Assembly: GCF_900155735.1 (NCBI RefSeq)
Contig: NZ_LT707059.1
Location: 639,774-703,773 of the forward strand
Origin: Intestinibacillus massiliensis
GTDB lineage: Bacteria; Bacillota; Clostridia; Oscillospirales; Butyricicoccaceae
Direction: 5' to 3'
Length of the DNA: 64,000 bases
Part shown: positions 1-8,682 of the stretch, piece after piece
How the letters are laid out: each line of letters starts with the position of its first letter
Position numbering within the stretch: the stretch's first letter is position 1
Notes under the pieces: generated by a model
What the model saw: the letters and a program-made list of their open reading frames with translations, nothing else
Told to the model about the DNA's origin: nothing
Databases searched by the model: none
Made by a program: the position numbers and the translations under genes

Positions 1-176
1 GCCTTAAGCTGGTTCCCCATCATGGATGCCGCGGTTAAGGTGCGGCCAAGCGCGGCGGTGGCCACAGGCAAGGTTTTGTGGATTTGGCGCGCGCGCTCAA
101 CAATTCCGGTGCTCAGGATGGCTGTCATCTGGATCCCTGCATCTTTTGTGATTACGCGGATTAAACTATCTTTCAT
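1..176 (-). CDS. hslO: Hsp33 redox chaperone, N-terminal part (cut by left edge)
   Basis: The reading frame starts at an ATG at 176 and runs off the left edge, so only about 58 residues are visible. They begin MKDSLIRVITKDAG and include VATAALGRTLTAASMMG, which matches the N-terminal domain of Hsp33. Hsp33 is a cytoplasmic holdase chaperone activated by oxidation; its C-terminal zinc-binding cysteine region would lie outside the window. It follows the methyltransferase gene with a gap of 9 bases and probably shares its transcript. Confidence 0.85.
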   Translation of the reverse strand, partial: MKDSLIRVITKDAGIQMTAILSTGIVERARQIHKTLPVATAALGRTLTAASMMGNQLK

Positions 177-185
177 GCGTGTGTG

Positions 186-923
186 TTACCTCTTTCTCGC
201 TGTAAAAAATAGCCGGTCTTCCTTCCCGGTGACAGGGCCGAACGATAGCTCCGGATATTGCTTTATATCAGAAAACCCTGCTTTTGTCAAATAGGACAGT
301 ATTTCGTCCGGCGTGTAAATGCGTTCTTCATGCGTTTCCTGGTAGCGTGCCCATTTATTATGGCCGCCGTTTTCAAAAATATCAAATTCATACCGGCAAA
401 GCGCGTCCTCCACTAGGCACTGCCATACGCAATATACGTCCCCGTCTTCCCGCACAAAGCTTTGCCCGTTGATCCGTTCAAATTTAAACGGCGTATTGAT
501 ATCAAAAATAAAGACGCCGCCCGGCTCCAGGAACAGGGCTACCCGTTCAAAAGCTTTTTGCAGCATGTCCGGGTCGGTCACATAATTTACGCTGTCCAGG
601 CAGCAAAGGCAGGCGTCAACCGTCCCATAGAGATCCAGCGCCTCCATGCGTTGATGCAAGAACATCGGGCGCGGGCTGAGGTCGACCGTGTTTGACATCG
701 CCTGCATCAGCATTTCCTCCGAAGCGTCGACGCCGATTATCTCGTATCCCCGCGCCGCCATCAGCACACTAATACTGCCGGTGCCGCAGGCAAGGTCAAG
801 CACCAGGTGCGGCTGAAGCCCTTCCCTCTGGAAAATTTGCTCAAAGAAATCCGCCCAAGCGCTGTAACCGACATCGTCTGTAAATCGGTCATAGTAGGCG
901 GATAATACCCGATAGCTATCCAT
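186..923 (-). CDS. class I SAM-dependent methyltransferase
   Basis: 245 residues. Residues 41-50 read VLDLACGTGS, the glycine-rich SAM-binding motif I, and VDASEEML at 65-72 fits the acidic motif II that holds the ribose. The rest has the alternating pattern of a Rossmann methyltransferase (Methyltransf_25/11 type), with no membrane segment or signal peptide. The substrate cannot be told from sequence. Its start overlaps the end of the upstream TrpR-like gene by 8 bases, so the two are translationally coupled, and hslO follows. Fold assignment is secure; specific function is unknown. Confidence 0.85.
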   Translation of the reverse strand: MDSYRVLSAYYDRFTDDVGYSAWADFFEQIFQREGLQPHLVLDLACGTGSISVLMAARGYEIIGVDASEEMLMQAMSNTVDLSPRPMFLHQRMEALDLYGTVDACLCCLDSVNYVTDPDMLQKAFERVALFLEPGGVFIFDINTPFKFERINGQSFVREDGDVYCVWQCLVEDALCRYEFDIFENGGHNKWARYQETHEERIYTPDEILSYLTKAGFSDIKQYPELSFGPVTGKEDRLFFTARKR

Positions 924-1209
924 TTTGTTTCAGCTTCTCCAAAACGTTGCGGTACCCGTCCGTGCCGTAAGTCAGGCACTTGTTCACGCGGCTGATCGTC
1001 GCGGTGCTCGCCCCGGTCTCCCGGACGATATCGCTGTAAATCTGCCCCTGGTCGAGCATTTTTGCGACCTGGAAGCGCTGTTCCATTGCACGAAGTTCCG
1101 TTATCGTACAGAGGTCTTCAAAAAAATTGTAGCATTCGTCTATCGATTGCAGGGTCAATATTGCTTCGAACAGCTCATCCATATGCTTGTCCCGCAGCTT
1201 ATCGTTCAT
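916..1209 (-). CDS. yerC: YerC/YecD-type TrpR-related DNA-binding protein
   Basis: 97 residues from an ATG at 1209 preceded by GGGAGG at good spacing; an in-frame start 24 bases upstream lacks such a site. The sequence (ELFEAILTLQSIDECYNFFEDLCTITEL, read in parts) is typical of the small Firmicutes YerC family related to TrpR. A helix-turn-helix lies at about 57-80 (IYSDIVRETGASTATISRV). The family is presumed regulatory; its targets are mostly unknown. It is first in a minus-strand unit with the methyltransferase and hslO. There is no evidence here that it senses tryptophan or regulates the nearby trp operon, which has a T-box. Confidence 0.88.
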   Translation of the reverse strand: MNDKLRDKHMDELFEAILTLQSIDECYNFFEDLCTITELRAMEQRFQVAKMLDQGQIYSDIVRETGASTATISRVNKCLTYGTDGYRNVLEKLKQNG

Positions 1210-1240
1210 GGCAATCCCTCCCGTACTTTTCATTAGCTAT

Positions 1241-1269
1241 ATCTTACCATATTAGTACGTGAAAGTAAA
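1241..1269 (-). promoter_or_regulatory. sigma-A promoter of yerC-methyltransferase-hslO
   Basis: On the minus strand TTTACT (1264-1269) and TAAGAT (1241-1246) are separated by exactly 17 bases, about 30 bases ahead of the yerC start. Confidence 0.6.
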
Positions 1270-1324
1270 CCGCAGAGCGGCAAAAGATTTAAAATTCCGT
1301 TAAATACCACCACAAGTGCAAGGG

Positions 1325-1353
1325 TTGTAATCATTCCGTAAATCTGCTAGACT
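1325..1353 (+). promoter_or_regulatory. sigma-A promoter of the symporter gene
   Basis: TTGTAA (1325-1330) and TAGACT (1348-1353) with a 17-base spacer lie about 35 bases ahead of the GTG start of the DAACS symporter. Confidence 0.6.
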
Positions 1354-1387
1354 GTAACATAGGAATTGTAGAAAAGGAGTCGTATTC

Positions 1388-2587
1388 GTGAAACATTTAG
1401 GACTATTGACCCGCTTGATTGCCGGTATTATCATCGGTACGGTAATCGGCCTGCTCGGTGGCTGGCTCGGCGTTGCAGACAGCGTCGGATTTACTTCGGT
1501 CGTCCGGCTATTTGCAACTTTTAACTCGCTGTTTAGCACTTTTTTAAGCTTCTTGATCCCGCTGATCATCCTGTCGTTTGTAACCGTCGGCCTGGCTGAG
1601 CTGGGTAAAAAGGCGAACCGGCTTTTCGGCGTTACGCTTTTACTTGCTTACGGCACCACGGTCTGCTCCGGGTTTTTGACCTTCCTTCTGGGCAAGGCGC
1701 TGCTCCCCTCCCTGATCCAGCCGATCTCCGGGGATATTGCAGAAGCCGCTTCCGCACAGCCGTTTTTCTCAATCGATATTCCGCCCGTCTTTGGGGTTAT
1801 GACGGCGCTTATCTTGGCGTTCGTACTTGGTATCGGTATGGCGAACAGCAAGGGGACTTCCCTGCTTTCCGTCTGCCGTGACCTGCAAGGCGTGATTTCC
1901 CTTGTACTGGGTAAAATCGTCATCCCGCTGATCCCCGTTCATATTGCCGGCCTGTTTTGCAATATCGCGGCGGAGGGCAGGCTGTTTGGGACGGTCAAGA
2001 TGTTTGCTTCGCTTTATATTATTATTATTGCCTTGCAGCTCCTCTATATCGTGTCCCAATTCGGCCTTGCAAGCCTGATTTGCAAGAAAAACCATTTTAA
2101 GAGCATCCGTAATATCGTGCCGGCCTATTTTACGGCGCTAGGCACCCAGTCTTCCGCCTCTACGATACCGGTCGCGCTGGAATGTGCTTACAGCAATGAG
2201 GTCGATGAGGACGTCGCGGATTTTTGTATCCCGCTCTGCGCTACCATCAATCTCAACGGCGATACGATTACACTGGTTTTGGGTGCGATGGGGATCATGC
2301 TGGCCAGCGGCCTGACGCCGACCATCGCGATGTTTGCACCCTTTATTATGATGCTCGGTATCACTATGGTGGCCGCGCCCGGCGTGCCCGGCGGCGGCGT
2401 AATGGCGGCGCTTGGGCTGATTTCGTCCATGCTCGGTTTTACGAACCCGATGCAGCAGCTCATTATTGCGCTCCATTTCTCCCAGGATAGCTTTGGTACC
2501 GCAACAAACGTGTCCGGCGACCAGGCGATTGCACTGATCGTAAACAAGCTGGATCAAAAACCCGCTGTAACAAAAAAAGCCCGATGA
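1388..2587 (+). CDS. dicarboxylate/amino acid:cation symporter (DAACS family)
   Basis: 399 residues from a GTG with AAGGAG 8 bases upstream. The protein is almost wholly hydrophobic, with about eight membrane spans and two re-entrant hairpins as in GltPh. Family signatures are present: the serine-rich hairpin TQSSASTIP (253-261), NLNGDT (288-293), PGVPGGGV (331-338) and NVSGDQ (374-379). Such transporters import glutamate, aspartate, serine/threonine or dicarboxylates with Na+ or H+; the substrate cannot be fixed here. It is followed closely by a small acetyltransferase gene and then a terminator. Confidence 0.93.
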   Translation: MKHLGLLTRLIAGIIIGTVIGLLGGWLGVADSVGFTSVVRLFATFNSLFSTFLSFLIPLIILSFVTVGLAELGKKANRLFGVTLLLAYGTTVCSGFLTFLLGKALLPSLIQPISGDIAEAASAQPFFSIDIPPVFGVMTALILAFVLGIGMANSKGTSLLSVCRDLQGVISLVLGKIVIPLIPVHIAGLFCNIAAEGRLFGTVKMFASLYIIIIALQLLYIVSQFGLASLICKKNHFKSIRNIVPAYFTALGTQSSASTIPVALECAYSNEVDEDVADFCIPLCATINLNGDTITLVLGAMGIMLASGLTPTIAMFAPFIMMLGITMVAAPGVPGGGVMAALGLISSMLGFTNPMQQLIIALHFSQDSFGTATNVSGDQAIALIVNKLDQKPAVTKKAR

Positions 2588-2609
2588 CCCGCTGATAGGA
2601 GGGAAGAAT

Positions 2610-2873
2610 ATGCCATTCCAATATGAAGACCATCGCATTTACATGAAGGATGAAAACGGGAAGCTGATTGCAGAAATCACGTTCCCCTTCGTATCTGACC
2701 GAAAGGTGAATATTGACCATACCTTTGTTGACGATTCGCTGCGTGGGCAAGGCGTCGCCGGCCAACTGGTACAGGCGGCTATCGGACAGATCCGGAAGGC
2801 CGGCTGGGATATGGCCGCCACCTGTTCCTACGCGCAGGCCTGGCTCGAGCGGCATCCGGAAGCGTGTGGTTAA
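2610..2873 (+). CDS. small GNAT-type N-acetyltransferase (YjdJ-like)
   Basis: 87 residues, preceded by AGGAGGG. The short protein has the acetyl-CoA loop in RGQGVAGQLVQAA and ends with YAQAWLERHPE, a pattern of the YjdJ/GtlD-like mini-GNAT family (about 90 residues, GCN5-related). The substrate is unknown. It lies 22 bases after the symporter gene and before a strong terminator, so the two are probably co-transcribed. Confidence 0.85.
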   Translation: MPFQYEDHRIYMKDENGKLIAEITFPFVSDRKVNIDHTFVDDSLRGQGVAGQLVQAAIGQIRKAGWDMAATCSYAQAWLERHPEACG

Positions 2874-2878
2874 CTTCA

Positions 2879-2922
2879 ATAAAAAGGCGGCATGGGCACA
2901 ACCCATACCGCCTTTTTATTTT
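2879..2922 (+). terminator. rho-independent terminator, probably bidirectional
   Basis: An inverted repeat (AAAAAGGCGG-CATGGG ... CCCAT-ACCGCCTTTTT) followed by a T-rich tract sits right after the acetyltransferase and before the end of the convergent permease gene. Confidence 0.85.
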
Positions 2923-2961
2923 TGGAGTTTCCGGCGCGCGGATCAGCACTTTGCGCCTAAG

Positions 2962-4251
2962 TTAGCCCCCGCCCGGCTTTTGGTCTTCTTTCTCGTCGAC
3001 AGCGACCTTTGCCGCCGTGCGCGTGCTTTTTTCGTAGTTCATACCGTGGTCTTTGCTGTCGATATGGTCAAGGTCATAGTATGCGCTTGTCTTTTCCGGC
3101 AAAACTTTTTTGCGCAGGGAACGGCAGACCATACCGGACACAAAGCTGTAGAATACAGCAAACAGTGGCACGCCGAGCACCATGCCGACAAAGCCGAACA
3201 ATCCGCCGAAAAGGAGGATTGCAAACATTACCCAGAAGCTTGAAAGCCCAGTGGAATCGCCCAAAATCTTGGGTCCTAGGATGTTTCCGTCAAACTGCTG
3301 CAACGCGAATACAAAAATCAGAAAATACAGCGCCTGCATGGGGTTTATCAGAAGGATGAGGAATGTGCTGGGGATCGCGCCGATAAACGGCCCAAAAAAC
3401 GGGATGATATTGGTCACGCCGATAATTACGCTGATCAGCATGGAGTAAGGCAGTTTTAGGATCGACATGCCGACAAAACAGATCACGCCAATAATCAAGG
3501 AGTCCAGGAGTTTGCCGTTAATAAAGCCGCCAAATACGCGATGCGTAAAGCGGATATTGTCGATAATTAAATTAGCCTGCGGCACTTTCACAACACTGTA
3601 CAAGAGTTTCTTTGCCTGTGCGGCGAAGAGTTCCTTGCTGTTTAGGACATAGACGGCAATAATAATACCGATCAGCAGGTTCTTAAAAAAATTAAAGGTG
3701 CCCACAAGGCTGCTCATCAAGGTGGTAAGCTGCGGGATCATATCGTTTTTGACCCAAACCGTAAGGGTGTTTATGCCCTCCTGGTAGAACTGCATTGCAG
3801 TCTGCTCGATTTCCGGGTTATCCGCCAGCAGGTTTTGCAACCAGTTCGTCACGTTACGGATGCTGTCCGGGAGGGTATCCACAAGCCCCATAATGCTGCT
3901 GATCAGCTGCGGCAAGACCATGGAAATAAGGGCGCCTACGACCAGAAAGCCCAGAAGCATAGAGATAGCTGTACTTAGACCCTTTGCAATCCTTGCAGCG
4001 CGCAGGGGCGTTTTGGCTTTCCGTTTTAAAACCGGGTATAGCCGGTTGTAAAAATAGTTAAAGGTCGGTATTAAAAGATAGGCAATGACGAGGCCATAAA
4101 TAAACGGCATTAGTATGGCCGCAATTTGCTTTACAAAGCTGCCGATGGCGTCAATTTTAAAAATTGCAAAGAAAAACAGGATGCTGGTTGCAACCACAGC
4201 CAATATTGTGAGGCCCCAGCAAAAATATTTTTTATATGGTCCTTCCTTCAT
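2962..4251 (-). CDS. AI-2E family transporter (PerM/YtvI-like membrane protein)
   Basis: 429 residues with about eight predicted spans and the family pattern: an N-terminal pair of helices, a long soluble middle segment (about 110-190), then clustered C-terminal spans including FGPFIGAIPSTFLILL. The last 60 residues are charged and probably cytoplasmic. Members are annotated as autoinducer-2 exporters or as ion/H+ antiporters; the true substrate is usually unknown. A GGGAGGACC site precedes the ATG. It is monocistronic and convergent with the symporter unit. Confidence 0.88.
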   Translation of the reverse strand: MKEGPYKKYFCWGLTILAVVATSILFFFAIFKIDAIGSFVKQIAAILMPFIYGLVIAYLLIPTFNYFYNRLYPVLKRKAKTPLRAARIAKGLSTAISMLLGFLVVGALISMVLPQLISSIMGLVDTLPDSIRNVTNWLQNLLADNPEIEQTAMQFYQEGINTLTVWVKNDMIPQLTTLMSSLVGTFNFFKNLLIGIIIAVYVLNSKELFAAQAKKLLYSVVKVPQANLIIDNIRFTHRVFGGFINGKLLDSLIIGVICFVGMSILKLPYSMLISVIIGVTNIIPFFGPFIGAIPSTFLILLINPMQALYFLIFVFALQQFDGNILGPKILGDSTGLSSFWVMFAILLFGGLFGFVGMVLGVPLFAVFYSFVSGMVCRSLRKKVLPEKTSAYYDLDHIDSKDHGMNYEKSTRTAAKVAVDEKEDQKPGGG

Positions 4252-4403
4252 GAAGACGGTCCTCCCAAATATGCGCTAATTTGTATTTAGTATATCATAA
4301 ATTTGCATTCTGCAAAACGGTATTGTGCAATTTCGCCCATAGGATTTATTAATTTTATATGAATATTTATAAAATACCGCGCAAATTAATTTGTGCTTTT
4401 TTC
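4252..4403. other. intergenic region between permease gene and trp promoter
   Basis: AT-rich and without a plausible gene. On the minus strand TATACT (4289-4294) could be the -10 of the permease gene, but no convincing -35 at 17 bases was found. Confidence 0.4.
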
Positions 4404-4432
4404 TTGACAACGCCATAATGCCGTACTATAAT
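4404..4432 (+). promoter_or_regulatory. consensus sigma-A promoter of the trp operon
   Basis: TTGACA (4404-4409), a 17-base spacer and TATAAT (4427-4432) form a perfect consensus promoter. Transcription would start near 4439, giving a 335-base leader that contains the T-box. Confidence 0.9.
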
Positions 4433-4438
4433 GAACAC

Positions 4439-4739
4439 AATTTAAAAACAAAATCCTAAGAGCAAAAGCAAGTAACAGCAGCGCAGGTCTTGCAGAGAGC
4501 GGGCGGTTGGTGAAAGTCCCGCAGATACGGCTGGTGTGAATGGGTTTGTGAGGAGCGCGGTCAATGGGGCCTATCCCCTAGTAGCCGTCGCCGCATTTCC
4601 TGCGTTATCGGGAAAGGGTATCCGTCCGGCGCGTACCTGTTTGAACGCCTGATTTGTACCCCTATAAGGAGAATTTTCTGTTCTCGAATTTGGGTGGCAC
4701 CACGAAGTCTATCGTCCCATGTGACGATAGACTTTTTTT
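4439..4739 (+). promoter_or_regulatory. T-box riboswitch, Trp-specific
   Basis: The leader has the order of a T-box: a long stem I with GGTGAAAGTCCCGC in its distal part, then GTGAA directly followed by TGG (4541-4543), which I take as the tryptophan specifier codon, then the T-box antiterminator sequence GGGTGGCACCACG (4692-4704) and an intrinsic terminator. Uncharged tRNA-Trp pairing with the specifier and the antiterminator bulge would let transcription continue into trpE. No leader peptide is needed. Confidence 0.92.
4705..4739 (+). terminator. T-box regulated terminator ahead of trpE
   Basis: AAGTCTATCGTC pairs with GACGATAGACTT, followed by a run of T. It directly abuts the T-box antiterminator sequence, as expected for mutually exclusive structures. 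Confidence 0.9.
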
Positions 4740-4773
4740 GTTGCCAAATCAACCTGTTAAAGGAGCGATATGT

Positions 4774-6249
4774 ATGTTATTCCCCTCTTTAAGCGAAGTC
4801 AAACACCTCGCAGAAACTTATAAGAGTATCCCTGTATTCTATGAGGTGCTGGCCGATAGCTGCTCGCCAGTCCAGATCATGAGCGCCGTCGCGGATTTGT
4901 CTGAAAACAGCTTTATGCTGGAAAGCGTAGAGAATTCTGAGCAGTGGGGGCGTTACTCCTTTATTGGTATTTGCCCTAAAATGGAGATTTCCATCCAGGA
5001 CGGTTTGGCCGAGGTAACGGCGGATGGGAGAACGACGGCAACCCGTGTCGGCAACCCCGTCGCCTTCCTATCGGAAATTGCCGGCCGCTACCATGCGCCC
5101 CAGTTTTCCGGCCGTCCCAAATTCACCGGCGGGCTGATCGGATACTTTGGTTATGATACCGTCCGGTATATTGAGCCGCGGCTTGCCAATGTCCCACAGG
5201 ACGACCTGGGGATGCCGGACTGCCACCTGTTCCTGTTTGATGAAATCATTGCCTACGACCATTTGGCGAGCAAAACGATCATCATCCTGAATATCCCCGC
5301 CGGCACTGAAGATTTGGCGCGCGCCTACGCCGCCTGCGGCCACCGCGCCCAGGCGCTGGCCGGGCTGATCGAGCACTATGTCCCTTCCCCGGATAAAAAA
5401 GCGCCCTTTAGCGGCGAAATCAAAGTCACATCCAATTTGACGCGTGAGGAATATATCGCAAACGTGCGGCGCGCACAAGATTATATTACGGAAGGCGATA
5501 TCTTCCAGGTCGTACTGAGCCAACGTTTCGAGGTGGAAAACCCGCCCGCGCCGTTTGATGTATACCGTTGCCTGCGCTCTGCCAACCCCTCCCCTTATCT
5601 GTACTATTTTAAGTTCAAGGATTACCAGGTGGCTGGGGCGTCGCCGGAAATGCTGGTCAACGTGACAGACGGCATCGTCTCTACCCGTCCGATCGCCGGC
5701 ACCGTGCGCCGGGGCGCGACGGAGGAAGAGGATAACCGCCTGCGCCGCCAAATGCTGAACGACCCAAAGGAGCGCGCGGAACACACGATGCTGGTCGACC
5801 TTGGCAGGAACGATGTGGGCAAGGTGTCCGAATTCGGGACGGTGGAAGTCACAGACTTCATGAAGGTTGAGAGTTACTCCAAAGTATCCCATTTGGTCAG
5901 CAACGTGCGCGGCAAGCTTGCCAAGGATAAAAGCGCATTGGACGCCCTGATGGCCGTGCTGCCGGCCGGCACCCTGTCCGGCGCGCCCAAGGTGCGCGCA
6001 ATGGAAATCATCGACGAGCTGGAAAACCGCAAGCGCGGCTTGTACGGCGGTACGGTAGGCTATATCGGGTTTGACGGCAATATCGACACCTGTATTGCGA
6101 TCCGTACCGTACTATTCCGCCACGGCAAGGCGTACGTCCAGGCGGGCGCAGGCATTGTCGCGGACTCCGTGCCGGAAAATGAATTCACCGAGACTGAAAA
6201 CAAGGCGCTCGCCGTTATTAATGCGATTAAGGAGGCTGCGGCACTATGA
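4774..6249 (+). CDS. trpE: anthranilate synthase component I
   Basis: 491 residues from the ATG at 4774, which follows AAAGGAG; a longer in-frame reading would run back through the T-box terminator and is rejected. The N-terminal part carries the inhibitor-site type sequence ENSEQWGRYSFIG. The chorismate-binding domain contains GDIFQVVLSQRF, GASPEMLV, RPIAGTVRRG, AEHTMLVDLGRND, LPAGTLSGAPK and YGGTVGYIGF. It makes anthranilate from chorismate with the glutamine amidotransferase TrpG. It is first gene of the operon and its stop overlaps the start of trpGD (ATGA), which couples synthesis of the two subunits. Confidence 0.97.
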   Translation: MLFPSLSEVKHLAETYKSIPVFYEVLADSCSPVQIMSAVADLSENSFMLESVENSEQWGRYSFIGICPKMEISIQDGLAEVTADGRTTATRVGNPVAFLSEIAGRYHAPQFSGRPKFTGGLIGYFGYDTVRYIEPRLANVPQDDLGMPDCHLFLFDEIIAYDHLASKTIIILNIPAGTEDLARAYAACGHRAQALAGLIEHYVPSPDKKAPFSGEIKVTSNLTREEYIANVRRAQDYITEGDIFQVVLSQRFEVENPPAPFDVYRCLRSANPSPYLYYFKFKDYQVAGASPEMLVNVTDGIVSTRPIAGTVRRGATEEEDNRLRRQMLNDPKERAEHTMLVDLGRNDVGKVSEFGTVEVTDFMKVESYSKVSHLVSNVRGKLAKDKSALDALMAVLPAGTLSGAPKVRAMEIIDELENRKRGLYGGTVGYIGFDGNIDTCIAIRTVLFRHGKAYVQAGAGIVADSVPENEFTETENKALAVINAIKEAAAL

Positions 6250-7889
6250 TTCTGCTCATCGATAATTATGACTCGTTTACCTATAACCTTTACCAGTACC
6301 TCGGGCGCCTTCATCCCGACGTGCGGGTCGTGCGCAACGACGCGATTACGACGGATGGAATCGCCGCCTTGTCGCCGCAGGCGATCGTGCTTTCCCCCGG
6401 CCCCGGTTACCCCAAAAGCGCCGGGATTACGCTTGACGTCATCCGCACGTTTTCCGGCAAGATCCCGATCCTGGGTGTGTGCCTTGGGCACCAGGCAATC
6501 GGCGAGGCGTTCGGCGGGAAAGTCGTGCATGCAAAGCGCCTTATGCACGGCAAACAAAGTGATGTGATTTTGGACACCGCTTCCCCGCTGTTTAAAAACC
6601 TGCCGTCCCGTGTGCCGGTCGCCCGCTACCACTCTTTGATCGTGGAACGCGAATCGCTCCCGGCTTGCCTGGAAATCATTTCGGAAGATTTTGACGGGCA
6701 GATCATGGCACTGCGGCACCGTACCCATGCGACCTACGGCGTGCAGTTCCACCCGGAGTCCATCCTGACGGACTGCGGCATGAACATTTTGGAGACCTTC
6801 CTTTGCGAAATCGCCGGGATACGCATCACCGGACGGCATGCGGACGCGGTTGAAATCCCCGCCGCCGAGCGGGTGGCGCTCAAGCCGTACCTCGCCAAGG
6901 TGGTCGACGGCAACAGCCTGTCGGTCGACGAGGCGCGCCAGGCAATGGATATTATCATGTCGGGCGGCGCAACGGATTCCCAGATTTCCGCATTTATTGT
7001 GGCGCTCCGCATGAAGGGGGAAACAGTTGAGGAAATTACCGGCTTTGCCCGCGTAATGCGGCAAAAGGCAGCTGTCGTACCAAACAGCACGGACGCGGTC
7101 GATATCGTCGGCACGGGCGGCGACCTTTCAAACTCCTTTAACATTTCCACAACCGCGGCGTTTGTCATCGCCGGCGCCGGGCAGGAAGTCGCCAAGCACG
7201 GAAACCGCTCCGTCTCGTCAAAGAGCGGCGCGGCCGACGTCCTGGAGGCGCTCGGCGTAAAGATCGGCATGACGCCGCTGCAGGCCATGCACTGTATCCA
7301 GGAGACCGGCCTATCGTTCCTGTTCGCGCAAAGCTTCCACAGCTCCATGCGGTTTGCAGGGCCTGCGCGCCGGGAAACCGGCGTGCGTACCGTGTTCAAC
7401 ATCCTTGGCCCCCTCTCCAACCCCGCGCTTACGAATTATATCGTACTCGGCGTATACGATGAAACCCTGCTGGAGCCGATGGCGCGGGTGCTGCGTAACC
7501 TGGGGATCCGCGCGGCTATGCTGGTGCACGGCGACGACGGCCTGGATGAAATCTCGATTTCCTCCACCACCCATGTATGCGAAATCCGGGATGGCGAACT
7601 GCGCAATTATAGTATCGACCCGCGCGAATACGGTTTTACCCTGGCGCAAAAATCCGACATTTCCGGCGGTACTGCGGAAGAAAACGCCGAGATCACCCGC
7701 GCGATCCTGGAGGGGCGTGAAACCGGCGCCAAACGCGATATCGTGCTGCTGAACGCGGGCTGCGCGCTTTATACCGCAGGGCGCGCGGCGACGATTGCAA
7801 ACGGCATAACCCTTGCCCGGCAGTCTATTGAAAGCGGCGCAGCGCTGGCGCGGCTCAATGCGCTCCGTGCCTATACCAACGCTTTGTAA
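6246..7889 (+). CDS. trpGD: TrpGD fusion: anthranilate synthase amidotransferase + anthranilate phosphoribosyltransferase
   Basis: 547 residues in one frame. Residues 1 to about 190 are a class I glutamine amidotransferase: DNYDSFTYN at the start, the nucleophile Cys79 in GVCLGHQAIG and the His-Glu pair in GVQFHPES. From about 200 on it is TrpD: the phosphate loop VGTGGDLSNSFNIST, NRSVSSKSGAADVLEALG and FNILGPLSNPA. The first half delivers ammonia to TrpE and the second transfers phosphoribose to anthranilate. The fusion is known in other bacteria (as in E. coli). Start overlaps trpE; trpC follows 13 bases later. Confidence 0.96.
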   Translation: MILLIDNYDSFTYNLYQYLGRLHPDVRVVRNDAITTDGIAALSPQAIVLSPGPGYPKSAGITLDVIRTFSGKIPILGVCLGHQAIGEAFGGKVVHAKRLMHGKQSDVILDTASPLFKNLPSRVPVARYHSLIVERESLPACLEIISEDFDGQIMALRHRTHATYGVQFHPESILTDCGMNILETFLCEIAGIRITGRHADAVEIPAAERVALKPYLAKVVDGNSLSVDEARQAMDIIMSGGATDSQISAFIVALRMKGETVEEITGFARVMRQKAAVVPNSTDAVDIVGTGGDLSNSFNISTTAAFVIAGAGQEVAKHGNRSVSSKSGAADVLEALGVKIGMTPLQAMHCIQETGLSFLFAQSFHSSMRFAGPARRETGVRTVFNILGPLSNPALTNYIVLGVYDETLLEPMARVLRNLGIRAAMLVHGDDGLDEISISSTTHVCEIRDGELRNYSIDPREYGFTLAQKSDISGGTAEENAEITRAILEGRETGAKRDIVLLNAGCALYTAGRAATIANGITLARQSIESGAALARLNALRAYTNAL

Positions 7890-7902
7890 AAGGAGGCCGT
7901 CC

Positions 7903-8682
7903 ATGATTTTAGATGAAATTGTAGAATACCGCGCCGCGCAGCTCCAGCGTGAAATCGCATGTGTTTCCCGCGAAGAAATGGCCGCGCAGGCGGAAGCATG
8001 TACGCGCCCTGTGCTGGATTTTCCCGGTGCGCTGAAACGGCAGACGCTTTCCGTCATTGCCGAGGTCAAAAAAGCCTCCCCCTCCAAAGGGGTCATCTGT
8101 CCGGACTTCCATCCGGCGCAGGTCGCGCGGCGCTATGAAGCCGCGGGCGCGGACGCAATCTCCTGCCTGACGGAAGAGCACTATTTCCAAGGCTCGAGCG
8201 CATATTTCCGCGAAGTACGCGCAGCGACCACCCTCCCGATGCTTCGGAAAGACTTTATTTTTGACCCCTACCAGGTTTACGAGGCGCGCGTGATCGGCGC
8301 GGACGCGATCCTGCTGATCTGCGCGCTGCTGCGCGCGGAAAAGCTGCGCGACCTGATGCACCTCGCCATGTCCCTCGGGCTGCATACCCTGGTAGAGGTT
8401 CATAACGAACAGGAGCTGGCCTCCGCGGTAGCCGCCGAAGCGCCGATCATCGGCATCAATAACCGTGACCTGACGACCTTCCACGTGGACTTGGGAACGA
8501 CCGCGCGCCTGTCCTCCCGCATCCCTTATCCGCATGTCCTGGTGTCGGAGAGCGGCATCGCGACCCAAGCCGACATGAAGGCGGCGCGGGAAAACGGCGC
8601 GGATGCGGTGCTGATCGGGGAAACGCTCATGCGCGCGGATGATATCGGCGCAACGCTGGCCGCATTGCGGGAGGGCGTATGA
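7903..8682 (+). CDS. trpC: indole-3-glycerol phosphate synthase
   Basis: 259 residues from the ATG at 7903 with AAAGGAGG upstream; a longer frame reading back into trpGD is not used. TIM-barrel motifs are clear: SVIAEVKKASPSKG with the catalytic lysine, FQGSSAYFREVR, LRKDFIFDPYQV, LVEVHNEQEL, IIGINNRDLTTF and VSESGI. It converts carboxyphenylamino-deoxyribulose phosphate to indole-glycerol phosphate. Its stop overlaps the trpF start by four bases. Confidence 0.97.
   Translation: MILDEIVEYRAAQLQREIACVSREEMAAQAEACTRPVLDFPGALKRQTLSVIAEVKKASPSKGVICPDFHPAQVARRYEAAGADAISCLTEEHYFQGSSAYFREVRAATTLPMLRKDFIFDPYQVYEARVIGADAILLICALLRAEKLRDLMHLAMSLGLHTLVEVHNEQELASAVAAEAPIIGINNRDLTTFHVDLGTTARLSSRIPYPHVLVSESGIATQADMKAARENGADAVLIGETLMRADDIGATLAALREGV

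Noticed and set aside
4654..4773. N-terminal extension of trpE and a 63-residue minus-strand frame over the leader.
   Set aside because: Both lie over the T-box antiterminator and terminator; trpE has a good ribosome site and family N-terminus at 4774.
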